From Bacteriovoracaceae bacterium (GTDB taxonomy: Bacteria; Bdellovibrionota; Bacteriovoracia; Bacteriovoracales; Bacteriovoracaceae), in the NCBI GenBank assembly GCA_024711325.1, contig JANJTC010000004.1, forward strand, positions 304,829 to 368,828: DNA of 64,000 nucleotides. The letters are read 5' to 3'. The translations under genes and the position numbers were made by a program. The notes beneath the pieces are model-generated. The model saw only the letters and a list, made by a program, of their open reading frames with translations, made no database searches and was not told the DNA's origin. Of this stretch, positions 45,076 to 54,617 are shown in pieces (the first letter of the stretch is position 1; each line of letters begins with the position of its first letter).

Positions 45076-45579
45076 ATGAGTGATGAGGCAAAAACCAGTC
45101 TAAACCGCCGCGAGTTCTTTAGCTTTCTCGCTGTTGGTTGGATTACATTTGGTGCCGCAGCTGCGGGTATGGCCAGTCTAGTCTTTAGATTTCTTTATCC
45201 AAACGTTGTCTTTGAACCTGCCATGGATTTCATTGCTGGCTTTCCAGATGATTATCCTGATGGAGTAGATGAGCGTTGGAAAAATGGTTTTGGAGTTTGG
45301 ATCTATAAGAAAGATGGCCGACTTGTTGCCATGTCAAACATCTGCACTCACTTAGGTTGTATTCCAACTTGGCTTCCTGCCGAATCAAAATTCAAATGTC
45401 CATGTCACGGTTCTGGTTATTATCCAAATGGTATTAACTTCGAAGGTCCAGCTCCTCGTCCATTAGAGCGCTATAAGATTTCTCGAAATACTGAAGGTAA
45501 AATTATCGTTGATAAGACTAAAGTGTTCCGTTACGAAAAAGGTGAATGGAGCAACGCTGATTCTTACATTGAAGTCTAA
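45076..45579 (+). CDS. Rieske iron-sulfur protein of a cytochrome bc/b6f-type complex
   Basis: The 167-residue protein has an N-terminal anchor preceded by RREFFSFLAV (twin Arg at 11-12, Tat-like) and the Rieske cluster ligands in CTHLGC (90-95) and CPCHGSG (108-114): two Cys, two His and the disulphide pair are all present. It passes electrons from quinol to the c-type cytochrome. Genes for the two cytochrome b parts follow after 18 and 18 bases. Length fits the short Rieske proteins of Firmicutes-type QcrA/PetC. Confidence 0.95.
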   Translation: MSDEAKTSLNRREFFSFLAVGWITFGAAAAGMASLVFRFLYPNVVFEPAMDFIAGFPDDYPDGVDERWKNGFGVWIYKKDGRLVAMSNICTHLGCIPTWLPAESKFKCPCHGSGYYPNGINFEGPAPRPLERYKISRNTEGKIIVDKTKVFRYEKGEWSNADSYIEV

Positions 45580-45597
45580 TTTTTAGAGGTAAAATAT

Positions 45598-46377
45598 ATG
45601 TCTGAAGGTTTCGCAAAAAAAGTTGCTAACACCCAGGTTTGGAAAGCAATTTTTCGCCATGGTCCCCCAAACAATGCCCGTAACCGTGCAGCAGTCATTG
45701 CCGGTAACGTCTTTCTTCATCTTCACCCAATCAAACTCAAGAAATCGGGCGTTCAGCTTGGTTATACTTGGTGTATGGGTGGTCTTACATTTTTTGTATT
45801 CCTGGCACTAACTGTGACAGGGGTTCTATTAATGTTTTACTACCGTCCAACTGCTGAATATGCATTCACAGATATCATCGGACTACGTGAACACGTACCT
45901 TTGGGGATTATGCGGGAGCTTCATCGTTGGGGCGCTCACTTAATGGTTATTACCGTGTGGATTCACATGTTTCGTGTATTCATGACCGGCTCATATAAGC
46001 CACCTCGTGAATTCAACTGGGGTGTGGGTGTAATCCTTCTTGTTCTTACTATGCTTCTGTCGTTCACAGGCTATCTTCTTCCTTGGGATCAGTTGGCAAT
46101 TTGGGCGATTACAGTAGGTTCAAACATGGCGAAAGCAACTCCGTTTGCTGGTGCAGGTGGTCCTGGTGCCGCTCTTGCCAAGATCGGTGACTTTGTCATG
46201 GTTTCTGATAAAAACGACGTTCGTTTCCAGCTTCTTGGTGGTCGATTTGTAGGCGAGGCAGCTCTGCTTCGTTTCTATATTCTCCACTGCGTATTCATTC
46301 CACTCGTTGTAGCAGTTCTTATTGCTGTTCACTTCTGGCGTGTACGTAAAGATGGCGGAATTTCAGCTCCACTATAA
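45598..46377 (+). CDS. Cytochrome b, N-terminal (b6-type) subunit
   Basis: The 259-residue protein has four transmembrane helices and the haem-ligand His pairs: [20 protein letters not shown] (His 14 residues apart) and [20 protein letters not shown] (His 15 apart). The 15-residue step in the second pair is of the b6/QcrB type; mitochondrial-type cytochrome b has 14. It binds two b haems and quinol. The C-terminal half of cytochrome b is encoded separately next door, as in b6f-like complexes. Confidence 0.93.
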   Translation: MSEGFAKKVANTQVWKAIFRHGPPNNARNRAAVIAGNVFLHLHPIKLKKSGVQLGYTWCMGGLTFFVFLALTVTGVLLMFYYRPTAEYAFTDIIGLREHVPLGIMRELHRWGAHLMVITVWIHMFRVFMTGSYKPPREFNWGVGVILLVLTMLLSFTGYLLPWDQLAIWAITVGSNMAKATPFAGAGGPGAALAKIGDFVMVSDKNDVRFQLLGGRFVGEAALLRFYILHCVFIPLVVAVLIAVHFWRVRKDGGISAPL

Positions 46378-46395
46378 GAAGGATTAGGGAAACAT

Positions 46396-47472
46396 ATGAT
46401 TAAGGAAGCAATCAACTACCTTTCTTCCCCGGTGTACTCATTTACAGCATTCATCGTGCTGTTCGTGATTGCCTTAAGAAGAATTGATATTGTTGGAACT
46501 AAAAAATTTGGACTTGGTCTTTTAATTGGAACCCTCGTCATCTTCGGATGGATGATTTCTGACCCTGTCTTCTTCACTGTAATATCTCTTCCAGATAACA
46601 TTCCTATTATCATTCTTAATGGATTGGTTTTCTGGTCAACCTGGTACTCTCTCTATAAAGGTCATCAAAACGATCTTCGTATCGCAGCTGGTGAACCTCC
46701 AATCGAGGGGACTCCTGAGAACAGAGAAAAAGTCTGGGCTTGGCCTAACCTTGTTTACATCGAATTGCTGTGCGGGATTCTTTGTACAATCTTCCTTATT
46801 GCCTGGGCAATTTTCTTTAAGGCCCCTCTAGAAGAGCCGGCCAACCCAACATGGGCACCAAATCCTGCTAAAGCTCCTTGGTACTTCCTGGGTCTTCAAG
46901 AAATGCTTGTGTACTTCGATCCATGGATGGCCGGTGTGGTTCTTCCAGGGCTTATTCTAGTTGGTCTGATTGCTATTCCATTTATTGACGTCAACCCTAA
47001 AGGTAACGGCTACTACACTTTCAAAGAGAGAAAATTCGCAATCACTGGTTTCCTTTTTGGATGGCTTGCCCTTTGGATTTTCTTAATTCAGGTGGGGACA
47101 TTCCTGCGTGGTCCAAACTGGACTTTTTATGGTCCATTTGAATATTGGGATGCTCATAAAGTTGTAGCCGAGAACAACATTAACCTGTCTGAGATTATGT
47201 GGATTAAGCTCTTTAATGTTGGGCTGCCTAAAAATATTTTTGTCCGTGAAATCTTTGGTCTCCTTGCTACTTTTGGATACATGTTCGGCTTACTCCCTTT
47301 GATTTATAAAAAATGGGGTAAGAGTTATATGCCAAGAATGGGAGCCATTCGTTATTACATTATGATTTTTTTGATTCTTGGAATGATGAGTTTACCAATC
47401 AAGATGTATCTTCGTTGGTTCTTTAACTTGAAGTATGTTCTGGCAATGCCGGAATTTGAATTAAACCTTTAA
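46396..47472 (+). CDS. Cytochrome b C-terminal part (subunit IV-like), extended
   Basis: The 358-residue membrane protein holds the quinol-oxidation loop KAPWYFLGLQEMLVYFDPW (PEWY-like region reads APWY) followed by helices that match subunit IV. It is about twice the length of plant-type subunit IV (160) because of extra helices at the N-terminus (SSPVYSFTAFIVLFVIALR) and C-terminus. It completes the split cytochrome b. It lies between the b6-type gene and the octahaem cytochrome gene. Confidence 0.85.
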   Translation: MIKEAINYLSSPVYSFTAFIVLFVIALRRIDIVGTKKFGLGLLIGTLVIFGWMISDPVFFTVISLPDNIPIIILNGLVFWSTWYSLYKGHQNDLRIAAGEPPIEGTPENREKVWAWPNLVYIELLCGILCTIFLIAWAIFFKAPLEEPANPTWAPNPAKAPWYFLGLQEMLVYFDPWMAGVVLPGLILVGLIAIPFIDVNPKGNGYYTFKERKFAITGFLFGWLALWIFLIQVGTFLRGPNWTFYGPFEYWDAHKVVAENNINLSEIMWIKLFNVGLPKNIFVREIFGLLATFGYMFGLLPLIYKKWGKSYMPRMGAIRYYIMIFLILGMMSLPIKMYLRWFFNLKYVLAMPEFELNL

Positions 47473-47497
47473 TCGATTTTTAGATAAGGCAGCGATA

Positions 47498-50338
47498 ATG
47501 AAACGTGAACCTGGTATGGCCTTTGACACGCAAGTTCTGAATAAGATCTTTGCTGTTACTTCTGTATGCTTTCTTTTAGTTGTGATCTGGATGGTTTTTG
47601 ATGACTACATCCGGCCTTGGAAAGCTGTCCAAGTGAAAGCTCTTGATATTGAAAAGCAAAAGATACAAGAGAAAATCAAAGAAATTGATGGCTCTATTGA
47701 TGGCAATAAACTCAAAGAAGTGAAGGCCCAAATTGCTGCGGCTGAAAAGGGTCTAGAAGCCCAAAAAGATAAAGTCGAAAAAATTAACGATAAAATTTCT
47801 GAGATTCAGCGCCAAATCTATGTGCAGAACATGGTCAATGGTGTGAATGGCTCTCAAGCAGCTGCCTTCCAGTTCCAGTACGAGCATGCTTTGATGCAGA
47901 ACCATCCTGAAGAAGCTAAAAAGCTTAAAGTAACCTTTGATGAATTTAAAAAGAAAGAAGTTGAAGGTAAGGATAATTTAAAAGGATTACAGGCCCAGGA
48001 AACTCAGGCCCAGGAAGAGCTGAAAGTCATCATGGCCGATAAGACAACTGCTGAGAAAGAGCTGAAAAATCTTGTTGGTGATAAAGAACGAATGCTCACA
48101 GCTATGGCGGCAGCGGAGAAGAATCCTATTTGGGCTCTTCGTAATGCCCCTTTTATTGATTATCTCGATCCAACGATCAAAATTCGTCAGTACGTTATTA
48201 CTAACGCTACTAACGATTTTTATTTCCAACAAGTTCCAAAGATTGATCGCTGTACTACTTGCCACGTCTTTATTGATAAGCCAGGTTATGAAGATCAGTC
48301 CAATCCTTACAAGACACACCCTAAAGTTGATACTCTGGCAGTCGGTGTAAGCTCAGCTCACCCGGTTAAAGACTTTGGATGTACCTCTTGTCACGGTGGT
48401 GTTGGTGACCGAGTTAATGATTTCAATTCACCGGCACACATTCCTCAAAACGCTCAGCAAATGAAGGAATGGCAGGAAAAATATCACTGGCATGAGCCAC
48501 ACAAGGTTCCTCAACCAATGCTTCCTCTACAGCATGTAGAAGGGATGTGTATGAAGTGTCATACACAACAAGAACGTATTCCAATGGCGGACAAACTAAA
48601 TCATGGTCGTCAATTGGTGGAACAATACGGTTGTTATGCTTGTCACAAGATTGAAGGCTGGCAGCACATGAAGAAGCCAGGTCCTTCTCTTCAAAAAATT
48701 GATGGCAAGGTTTCTAAAGAATTCATTAAAAACTGGATCTGGTCTCCTAAGACTTTCAATCCTAAGTCTAAGATGCCTTCATACTTTAACCAGGAAAACA
48801 ATTCGACTCCTGAGTTTAAGGCCAAGAACATGGCAGAAGTTAATGCCATGGCAGAATACATCTACCGTACTTCCCGGAATTATAAGCCATTCCAGAATTA
48901 CACAGGTGGAAACGCTAACAATGGTAAAGAACTGATTGAGACTATTGGTTGCGTCGGCTGCCACATGGTTGAAGGCATTGATGATAAATGGAATGCCGTA
49001 GGTGAGCGCAAGGGCACATATCTAACAGGTACTGGTTCAAAAGTTGATCCTAACTGGCTAGTGTCATGGCTCAAAAAACCATCTCATTACCAAGAAGATA
49101 CAGTGATGCCATCGTTCCGCTTAACGGATACTGAGGCTAATGATATTGCCGCTTACTTACTAAGTCTGAAAAATAAGCAATTTGCTGATCTGAAATTCCC
49201 TGAAATCAACAAAGAAGTCAGAGATGAGATTTTGGTTCATGATTACTTCTCAGCATTTGAAACAGTAAAAGCTGCTCAGGCAAAACTTGAGAAATTAAAT
49301 GATGACCAGAGAACGATGGAACTTGGTAAACGTTCTATCAGTAAATATGGTTGTTACTCTTGTCACAACATTAATGGTTTTGAAGGCGACCTTCCACAGA
49401 TTGGACCTGAATTAACAAAAGAAGGTTCTAAACCTGTTGAGCAGTTCGGTTTCGGTCAACAGAAGCATGTTCCTCATACTCGTCAGGGTTGGTTAACTCA
49501 ACACTTGAAAACTCCACGCATCTGGGATGTGGGTGTTCCTAAGCCATTTAAGGATCTGAACAAAATGCCTAACTTCTATCTGAATGATAGTGAAGTTGAA
49601 GCAATGGTAGGCGTTCTTCTGGGTCAAGTTTCTGATAAAGTGCCATTGGCGGGACAAAAACGTCTTAGTGCTGGTGAGAAGCAGTACTATGATGGGATGA
49701 AAGTGGCGAACCAGTACAACTGTTATGGTTGCCATAAAATTGATGGTATTGGTGGTAAGCTTTCCGAAGCTTTTGAAGACCCTAATTATGGTCCTCCATA
49801 TTTAACTAAGGAAGGCTTTCGCGTTCAAACTGACTGGTTGTATGACTTCTTACAGAATGTTCATCCAATCCGAAGTTATGTAAAAGTAAGAATGCCTACG
49901 TTTAACTTTAAGCATGATGAGCTTAATAAACTTGTGACTGGTTTCCAGGGTGGTTCAAATCAGAATACCTTTGAAGCCCCGGTTAAGGTTGAGTGGGAAC
50001 CAGGCGAAAGAGAAGCCGCTAAGAGAATTTGGGAAGAGTTGGCCTGTGTCACTTGTCACACCGGTGGATTCAATAATGACGAACCTCAAGCACCAAATCT
50101 TCATTTCGCTAAGAAACGTTTGCGTGAGGGGTGGATGGATGCCTGGATCTCTAATCCTCAATCATTCTTACCTTATACGTCAATGCCAGCGTTCTGGGAT
50201 GATGGTAGTGGTAATTTGATTCCTGCTGTAGACGGTGTTTTGGATAATGATCCAAAACGCCAGATTAAGGCCGTAAGAAAACTTGTCCAAGAGTTTGGTT
50301 ACGAAACAAACCCGAAGCCTTTCCCTAAAAATCAATAA
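47498..50338 (+). CDS. Octahaem c-type cytochrome of the bc-type complex
   Basis: The 946-residue protein has an N-terminal helix (VTSVCFLLVVIWMVF) as anchor, then a long coiled coil (about 45-200, rich in Lys/Glu), and eight CxxCH haem sites: CTTCH, CTSCH, CMKCH, CYACH, CVGCH, CYSCH, CYGCH and CVTCH, spread between about 250 and 850. Most of these start small cytochrome c domains with a distal Met (e.g. KMPSYF, VMPSFRL, KMPNFYL, RMPTF, SMPAFW). It would take electrons from the Rieske centre and pass them onward. Fusion of a coiled coil with eight haems is unusual. A strong terminator follows. Confidence 0.9.
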   Translation: MKREPGMAFDTQVLNKIFAVTSVCFLLVVIWMVFDDYIRPWKAVQVKALDIEKQKIQEKIKEIDGSIDGNKLKEVKAQIAAAEKGLEAQKDKVEKINDKISEIQRQIYVQNMVNGVNGSQAAAFQFQYEHALMQNHPEEAKKLKVTFDEFKKKEVEGKDNLKGLQAQETQAQEELKVIMADKTTAEKELKNLVGDKERMLTAMAAAEKNPIWALRNAPFIDYLDPTIKIRQYVITNATNDFYFQQVPKIDRCTTCHVFIDKPGYEDQSNPYKTHPKVDTLAVGVSSAHPVKDFGCTSCHGGVGDRVNDFNSPAHIPQNAQQMKEWQEKYHWHEPHKVPQPMLPLQHVEGMCMKCHTQQERIPMADKLNHGRQLVEQYGCYACHKIEGWQHMKKPGPSLQKIDGKVSKEFIKNWIWSPKTFNPKSKMPSYFNQENNSTPEFKAKNMAEVNAMAEYIYRTSRNYKPFQNYTGGNANNGKELIETIGCVGCHMVEGIDDKWNAVGERKGTYLTGTGSKVDPNWLVSWLKKPSHYQEDTVMPSFRLTDTEANDIAAYLLSLKNKQFADLKFPEINKEVRDEILVHDYFSAFETVKAAQAKLEKLNDDQRTMELGKRSISKYGCYSCHNINGFEGDLPQIGPELTKEGSKPVEQFGFGQQKHVPHTRQGWLTQHLKTPRIWDVGVPKPFKDLNKMPNFYLNDSEVEAMVGVLLGQVSDKVPLAGQKRLSAGEKQYYDGMKVANQYNCYGCHKIDGIGGKLSEAFEDPNYGPPYLTKEGFRVQTDWLYDFLQNVHPIRSYVKVRMPTFNFKHDELNKLVTGFQGGSNQNTFEAPVKVEWEPGEREAAKRIWEELACVTCHTGGFNNDEPQAPNLHFAKKRLREGWMDAWISNPQSFLPYTSMPAFWDDGSGNLIPAVDGVLDNDPKRQIKAVRKLVQEFGYETNPKPFPKNQ

Positions 50339-50348
50339 TCTTGAAATT

Positions 50349-50377
50349 GGTGTTGTGTAACTTTGTTGCACAACACC
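50349..50377 (+). terminator. Terminator hairpin of the respiratory operon
   Basis: GGTGTTGTGTAAC (50349-50361) pairs with GTTGCACAACACC (50365-50377), 13 bp with one T-G pair and loop TTT. The following sequence (TTCCTTAATG...TTTTAATTT) is T-rich but has no long T-run. Confidence 0.75.
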
Positions 50378-50411
50378 TTCCTTAATGCTCTTAATTTTAA
50401 TTTAATTACTT

Positions 50412-51350
50412 ATGATCCTAAGTCTCAATCCGACTTATTTTTGTAATTTTCGAAGCGGCAAATGTGCTGAAACCTGCTACCTCACGCAGGAGCAGCTCTC
50501 GTCGGTTCAGCTTTTACCAATCGCTCGCATAAAAGAGCGGATCGAGGAACTACAAACTCGCTTTGAACTTGAGCATATCGACTTGTATGGCGGAGAAATT
50601 ACAATATTGTCTTCCGACTATCAGCTTGAGTTGATTGCCTATCTTTCGAGCTTAAATATTCCGGTTAATCTGATCACCAATCTTTCTAATCCGGATTCAC
50701 CCTTTATTACTCATTTACCCCGGCATTTTACCCTCTCAATCAGTTGGGACTATAAGGCCCGTCAGGCCTATCAAAAAGTTTTTGATAAAATGCAAAATCT
50801 GGAAGATGGCTTTTCTATTCTTTCTTTAGGAACTCAGGAATTTGCCAGTTTTGATGCTGATGAAGTATTTAAACAACTGATGAAGTTACCCAAACTCCAG
50901 GCTTTTGAGATTAAACCTTATAATCAAAATCAGAGTAATCGGCAGCCTTTTGGGCATAAGGATTTTGAAAAACTCATTCAGCGCTATATTCTCAAATATA
51001 AGGAGCTAAGACCTGGCTTCCGTTTTGTGAACATCGATCTTTTGAAAATGACTCTGGATAAAACTAAATCCAGTTGGAGTGATCAGCATATCTATTTAAC
51101 GCCCGGGAATGAGTGGAGTGTTCTGGAATTTGATCAAGCAGGGAATGAGTACTTTAAGAAGCTCACTTCACTGGATGAGTATGTTATCTGGGCACAACAA
51201 GAGAAGGATTGTTATACCATCGATCCGTATTGCAAAGTATGTCCTTATCTAGGTCATTGTCTAAGTGAACACTTAAAACCCATTGATGATTTTAACACCA
51301 ATGGGTGTAGTGGTTTTAAGAATCTAATCGACTGGTATAAAACTAACTAA
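50412..51350 (+). CDS. Radical SAM-like protein with atypical cluster motif
   Basis: The 312-residue product is a divergent member of the radical SAM/SPASM group. The N-terminus has Cys11, Cys18 and Cys22 (TYFCNFRSGKCAETCYL), spaced 6 and 3 residues instead of the normal CxxxCxxC, and a GGE motif follows (DLYGGEITIL), which binds SAM in these enzymes. The C-terminus has a SPASM/twitch-like Cys set (DPYCKVCPYLGHC, NGCSGF). There is no clear ribosome site before the ATG. It runs convergently into the minus-strand cluster and overlaps its last gene by 8 bases. Confidence 0.65.
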   Translation: MILSLNPTYFCNFRSGKCAETCYLTQEQLSSVQLLPIARIKERIEELQTRFELEHIDLYGGEITILSSDYQLELIAYLSSLNIPVNLITNLSNPDSPFITHLPRHFTLSISWDYKARQAYQKVFDKMQNLEDGFSILSLGTQEFASFDADEVFKQLMKLPKLQAFEIKPYNQNQSNRQPFGHKDFEKLIQRYILKYKELRPGFRFVNIDLLKMTLDKTKSSWSDQHIYLTPGNEWSVLEFDQAGNEYFKKLTSLDEYVIWAQQEKDCYTIDPYCKVCPYLGHCLSEHLKPIDDFNTNGCSGFKNLIDWYKTN

Positions 51351-52425
51351 CAAGTTCTTTAAACTTTTGCGGGAATAAACATTCCTTAATTCCCTTGTTT
51401 TCCATGTAATTCAGAACATTTCTTCCGACACAGGCAGTGAGGTACTCACAGTCGGCACATTCAGAAGTTTTTTCAGCATATTGAAAGCTCTTAGTTTGAA
51501 GATCCAGATGCTGCTCCATAATGCTATGAGGATTCAGATCTTCAACTTTAAAAACCTTATTGGTATCGATGATCTGTTCATAGATAAATGGGCTAAAGTA
51601 AACTTCATTATCGTAAATATTTAAGCAAATAGTATTGCCCGTATTGTGATGTTTATCCACATTCGTGAGGTAAATGTCCTTGTGGTTATTCTTCTCGAGT
51701 ATTTCCTGAAGAAAGCTCTTCCAATAAGAAAGGTTTTTATCAATTAATGTATTATTATGACTGCGGAAAAAACCCGGATTGAATTCCATGATGGTATTAA
51801 ATTCGGTCTTAATTGTATTTACCATGGTCATGTAATTTTCTTTCAACAGTTCGTTGTTGTGAATGTTTACAACATATGACCAGTCGATCACTTTCGGAGA
51901 GTTGTTTAAAAAGAAGTTTAGGGCCCACTTATTATCGGCCATATACTTTTCTTCTTGAATGAGCATCTTTTTGGTGTTGAGAGGGACTAGAAATTCCAGA
52001 ATCATTTCTTTCCGAAAATATTCATTATTATCCAAAATATCAAAAATCCTCTGGAATCTTGCTTTATCGAGATTTTCAAATACACAAGCGGCCGTAATAC
52101 GAGTTTTTTCATGCAGTCTCATGAGTTTTTGAAAAGTGGGGTGAAGCAGGACTTCTATCGTATTATTTGCGCTAAAAAACTCGGTCGGCGCCAGAACGAT
52201 TTCCCTAAAACGTAAACCCTGCTCAGTCAGACCCTTGGCAATCTGATAGGTTTTCTCGAGAGTCTCTTCCCAGTTGGCCACAATCTTCGTCTTATTCACA
52301 TAACAGCCTTCGCAGGAATGAACGCAGCCACTTAAAATATCGAGATTGAGAACGAAATCCATTGTCTCAATATTGTCGACATTGGTTTTGGACATTTTTT
52401 CGAAGAAATTCGTTTCAATAGTCAT
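51343..52425 (-). CDS. Radical SAM/SPASM-like protein (tandem paralog C)
   Basis: The ATG at 52425 (GGAG eight bases upstream) gives 360 residues. Cys34, Cys38 and Cys41 (GCVHSCEGCYVN) are the radical SAM cluster; a late Cys set (ECADCEYLTACVGRN, then KECLF) resembles the twitch/SPASM auxiliary cluster. It shares long blocks with the two upstream genes: DILSGC, APTEFFSANNTIEVL, TIKTEFNTIMEFNPG and FSPFIYE. It is last in the operon, one base after the stop of paralog B. Substrate unknown; SPASM enzymes mostly modify peptides. Confidence 0.85.
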   Translation of the reverse strand: MTIETNFFEKMSKTNVDNIETMDFVLNLDILSGCVHSCEGCYVNKTKIVANWEETLEKTYQIAKGLTEQGLRFREIVLAPTEFFSANNTIEVLLHPTFQKLMRLHEKTRITAACVFENLDKARFQRIFDILDNNEYFRKEMILEFLVPLNTKKMLIQEEKYMADNKWALNFFLNNSPKVIDWSYVVNIHNNELLKENYMTMVNTIKTEFNTIMEFNPGFFRSHNNTLIDKNLSYWKSFLQEILEKNNHKDIYLTNVDKHHNTGNTICLNIYDNEVYFSPFIYEQIIDTNKVFKVEDLNPHSIMEQHLDLQTKSFQYAEKTSECADCEYLTACVGRNVLNYMENKGIKECLFPQKFKELVS

Positions 52426-52426
52426 A

Positions 52427-53536
52427 TTAGTACTCCGATGCTTTAAAGGACGTTCTATATAATGGTTTCGGAACGACACAACTGGTTATGTTATGAAGTT
52501 TCATAAATTGGATATGATTTCTGGCTATACAGTTAGGTTGAAACTGACAATTAGAACAATGAGTGAGAGTAGCTGCGTGATTAAATTGTTCTATGGTTAA
52601 CTCTTCTTTTTTATCAAAGACATCTGCCATATAAAATTTGCCATCTTCACGAGCCATAACTTCCAATTCATTCCGCTTTAAAGGAACAAACTCATAAAGG
52701 AAAGGGGCCACAAAAAGGCGGCCTTCGGTATACGTCAAAGAATGAAAAGTATCACCCCCAAAATAGATATCGACCATATTAAGGAAGACATTTCTTATAG
52801 TGGTGTTATCAACCTGATTTTGAAGCAGGTCACTAAGCATTTTTGATTGTTTTTCAATCATCTTAGAATTTGTTGCACGGGCAAAAGAAGGATTGATCTT
52901 AAATTTTGATCCATAATCCTTTTTGATCATCATATTCAGTTCATTGATGCTGATTTTTTCAAACATCTCCGGATAGAAATTTGCGATAAAAAAGATATTC
53001 ACTTGTTTCTTCAAGCGTATATCGATGTTTTTAATGACTTCCAGGTTTTGATCAAATCCATCGAGGTAAGATCGATCATTAGCGATATATTTATCGATAT
53101 CTATAACGACAAACAGCTCAAAGCGTTTTCCATAAGGGGCCATGAGGTTCATTAACTTATCTACCCTGCGTTTTAACTCTTCATGAGGAGTTAGCATGGT
53201 TGAAGTGAAGGTTAAGGCCGCATACTGATCAATCAGTTTATCAAACAGTGGTTCGTCCACAAGTTGATCGAAATTGGCCGCATCGAAGATATCAGTTGGA
53301 CCAAGAAATAGTTCATTGGCCTCAATGCCCTGATCTTTAAATTCCTTGGTAAGGTCATATATGTTCTGCATGTCCTTAACGGTGAATTTGTTCTTAGTAT
53401 CAACAAAGCAGCCTGGACAGTTCATTTCGCAACCATCCAGGGCATCAAAAATAATGTCCAATTCTAGAGTGGGCGTATATTTAAGCGGTTTGGTTCCGCT
53501 TACATGTTTTCGATAGGCATCAAACTGCACGGCCAT
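52427..53536 (-). CDS. Radical SAM/SPASM-like protein (tandem paralog B)
   Basis: GGAG six bases before the ATG at 53536 selects this start (369 residues) over earlier ATGs inside the neighbour. Cluster ligands are Cys36, Cys40 and Cys43 (GCEMNCPGCFVD). The block LGPTDIFDAANFDQLV and the C-terminal CSNCQFQPNCIARN...TSCV align with paralogs A and C, but this copy is the most divergent. It overlaps paralog A by 17 bases. Confidence 0.85.
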   Translation of the reverse strand: MAVQFDAYRKHVSGTKPLKYTPTLELDIIFDALDGCEMNCPGCFVDTKNKFTVKDMQNIYDLTKEFKDQGIEANELFLGPTDIFDAANFDQLVDEPLFDKLIDQYAALTFTSTMLTPHEELKRRVDKLMNLMAPYGKRFELFVVIDIDKYIANDRSYLDGFDQNLEVIKNIDIRLKKQVNIFFIANFYPEMFEKISINELNMMIKKDYGSKFKINPSFARATNSKMIEKQSKMLSDLLQNQVDNTTIRNVFLNMVDIYFGGDTFHSLTYTEGRLFVAPFLYEFVPLKRNELEVMAREDGKFYMADVFDKKEELTIEQFNHAATLTHCSNCQFQPNCIARNHIQFMKLHNITSCVVPKPLYRTSFKASEY

Positions 53537-54617
53537 GTATTTCTCCATTCCCGAGACCAAGGAAACAATCTTTTATATTGTTGGCCTCCATGAAAGTAAG
53601 TACGTTTTTATATGAGCAAGAAACTAAATATTCGCAGCCTACACAATGATTAGTTTTTTCAGAAAACTCCATTTGTTTTATAAAAAAGTCCTCTTTAGCA
53701 TTAGTCAGATCAGCTAAAGTATATTCTTCACCCTTTTTAGGAATAAGATAGGTGTTTTCATAAGAGAAAACATTCTCATAGATAAAAGGACAAATGTAGA
53801 AGTTACCATTTCTGAAATTGATGACCATATTGTTCATCCCACTATGCCCTTTATTCAGCATCGTATAGGTGAATCCATCGGCATTTTTCTTGAAATTCTC
53901 TTTAATCGTTTGCATCCAGAAATGAAGATTTTCTTTTTGTTTCTGGTGCTTGATCCGCAGAATTGAAGGATTAAATTCTAAAATAGTATCAAATTCGGTC
54001 TTAATGATCTGGGCAAGTCTGGTAAGGTTTTCAGCATCATACTTAATCAAATTGGCAGGATGGATATTAATTTGAAAAGCCGGATCAAATTCAAGTCCTG
54101 ATTCTTCCAGAACCCTCCATTTGATTTTCATATTAGTGATATAGTTGGGGTCGGTCAGAAACTCATCCATATCGGTGGCTATTAACAGGTCAATATCCAG
54201 ATGCCCTACGTACTTTTCGAGAGCATCAAGTTTTTCCCTGATTTCATCCGGACTCGCTTTAAGAGTTGAGAGCATGACAAACTTGGTATCCTGATTCTTA
54301 AAGAGTCTTTTAAAGTCAGGATGCTTAATTACCTCCAATGTATTCTTGGCACTAAAAAAATCAGTTGGGCCAAGAGCAATCTCTTCTAAATGGAGGGAGC
54401 TGGCGTTTATTTCGTCAGCAATTTTACTTATAATTTTTAAATCATTCTCAAGATTGGACGAGTTAGTCCCTTTATTTACAAAACAGCCATGACAGCTGAA
54501 ATCGCAGCCGTTTAAAATATCGATATTCATAAAGGAATAGAAGTTATTGGACTTATCTAAGTCCCAATTAACTTCACCAGCAAAATTCATTCGATCAAAG
54601 AGGTTACTCTTAATCAT
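53520..54617 (-). CDS. Radical SAM/SPASM-like protein (tandem paralog A)
   Basis: The 365-residue enzyme has Cys38, Cys42 and Cys45 (GCDFSCHGCFVN), the family block LGPTDFFSAKNTLEVIKHP, TEFDTILEFNPS and the late Cys set HCVGCEYLVSCSYKN with KDCF. It overlaps the next upstream gene by 4 bases. With B and C it forms a tandem triplication. No methyl, B12 or other extra domain is seen. Confidence 0.87.
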   Translation of the reverse strand: MIKSNLFDRMNFAGEVNWDLDKSNNFYSFMNIDILNGCDFSCHGCFVNKGTNSSNLENDLKIISKIADEINASSLHLEEIALGPTDFFSAKNTLEVIKHPDFKRLFKNQDTKFVMLSTLKASPDEIREKLDALEKYVGHLDIDLLIATDMDEFLTDPNYITNMKIKWRVLEESGLEFDPAFQINIHPANLIKYDAENLTRLAQIIKTEFDTILEFNPSILRIKHQKQKENLHFWMQTIKENFKKNADGFTYTMLNKGHSGMNNMVINFRNGNFYICPFIYENVFSYENTYLIPKKGEEYTLADLTNAKEDFFIKQMEFSEKTNHCVGCEYLVSCSYKNVLTFMEANNIKDCFLGLGNGEIHGRAV

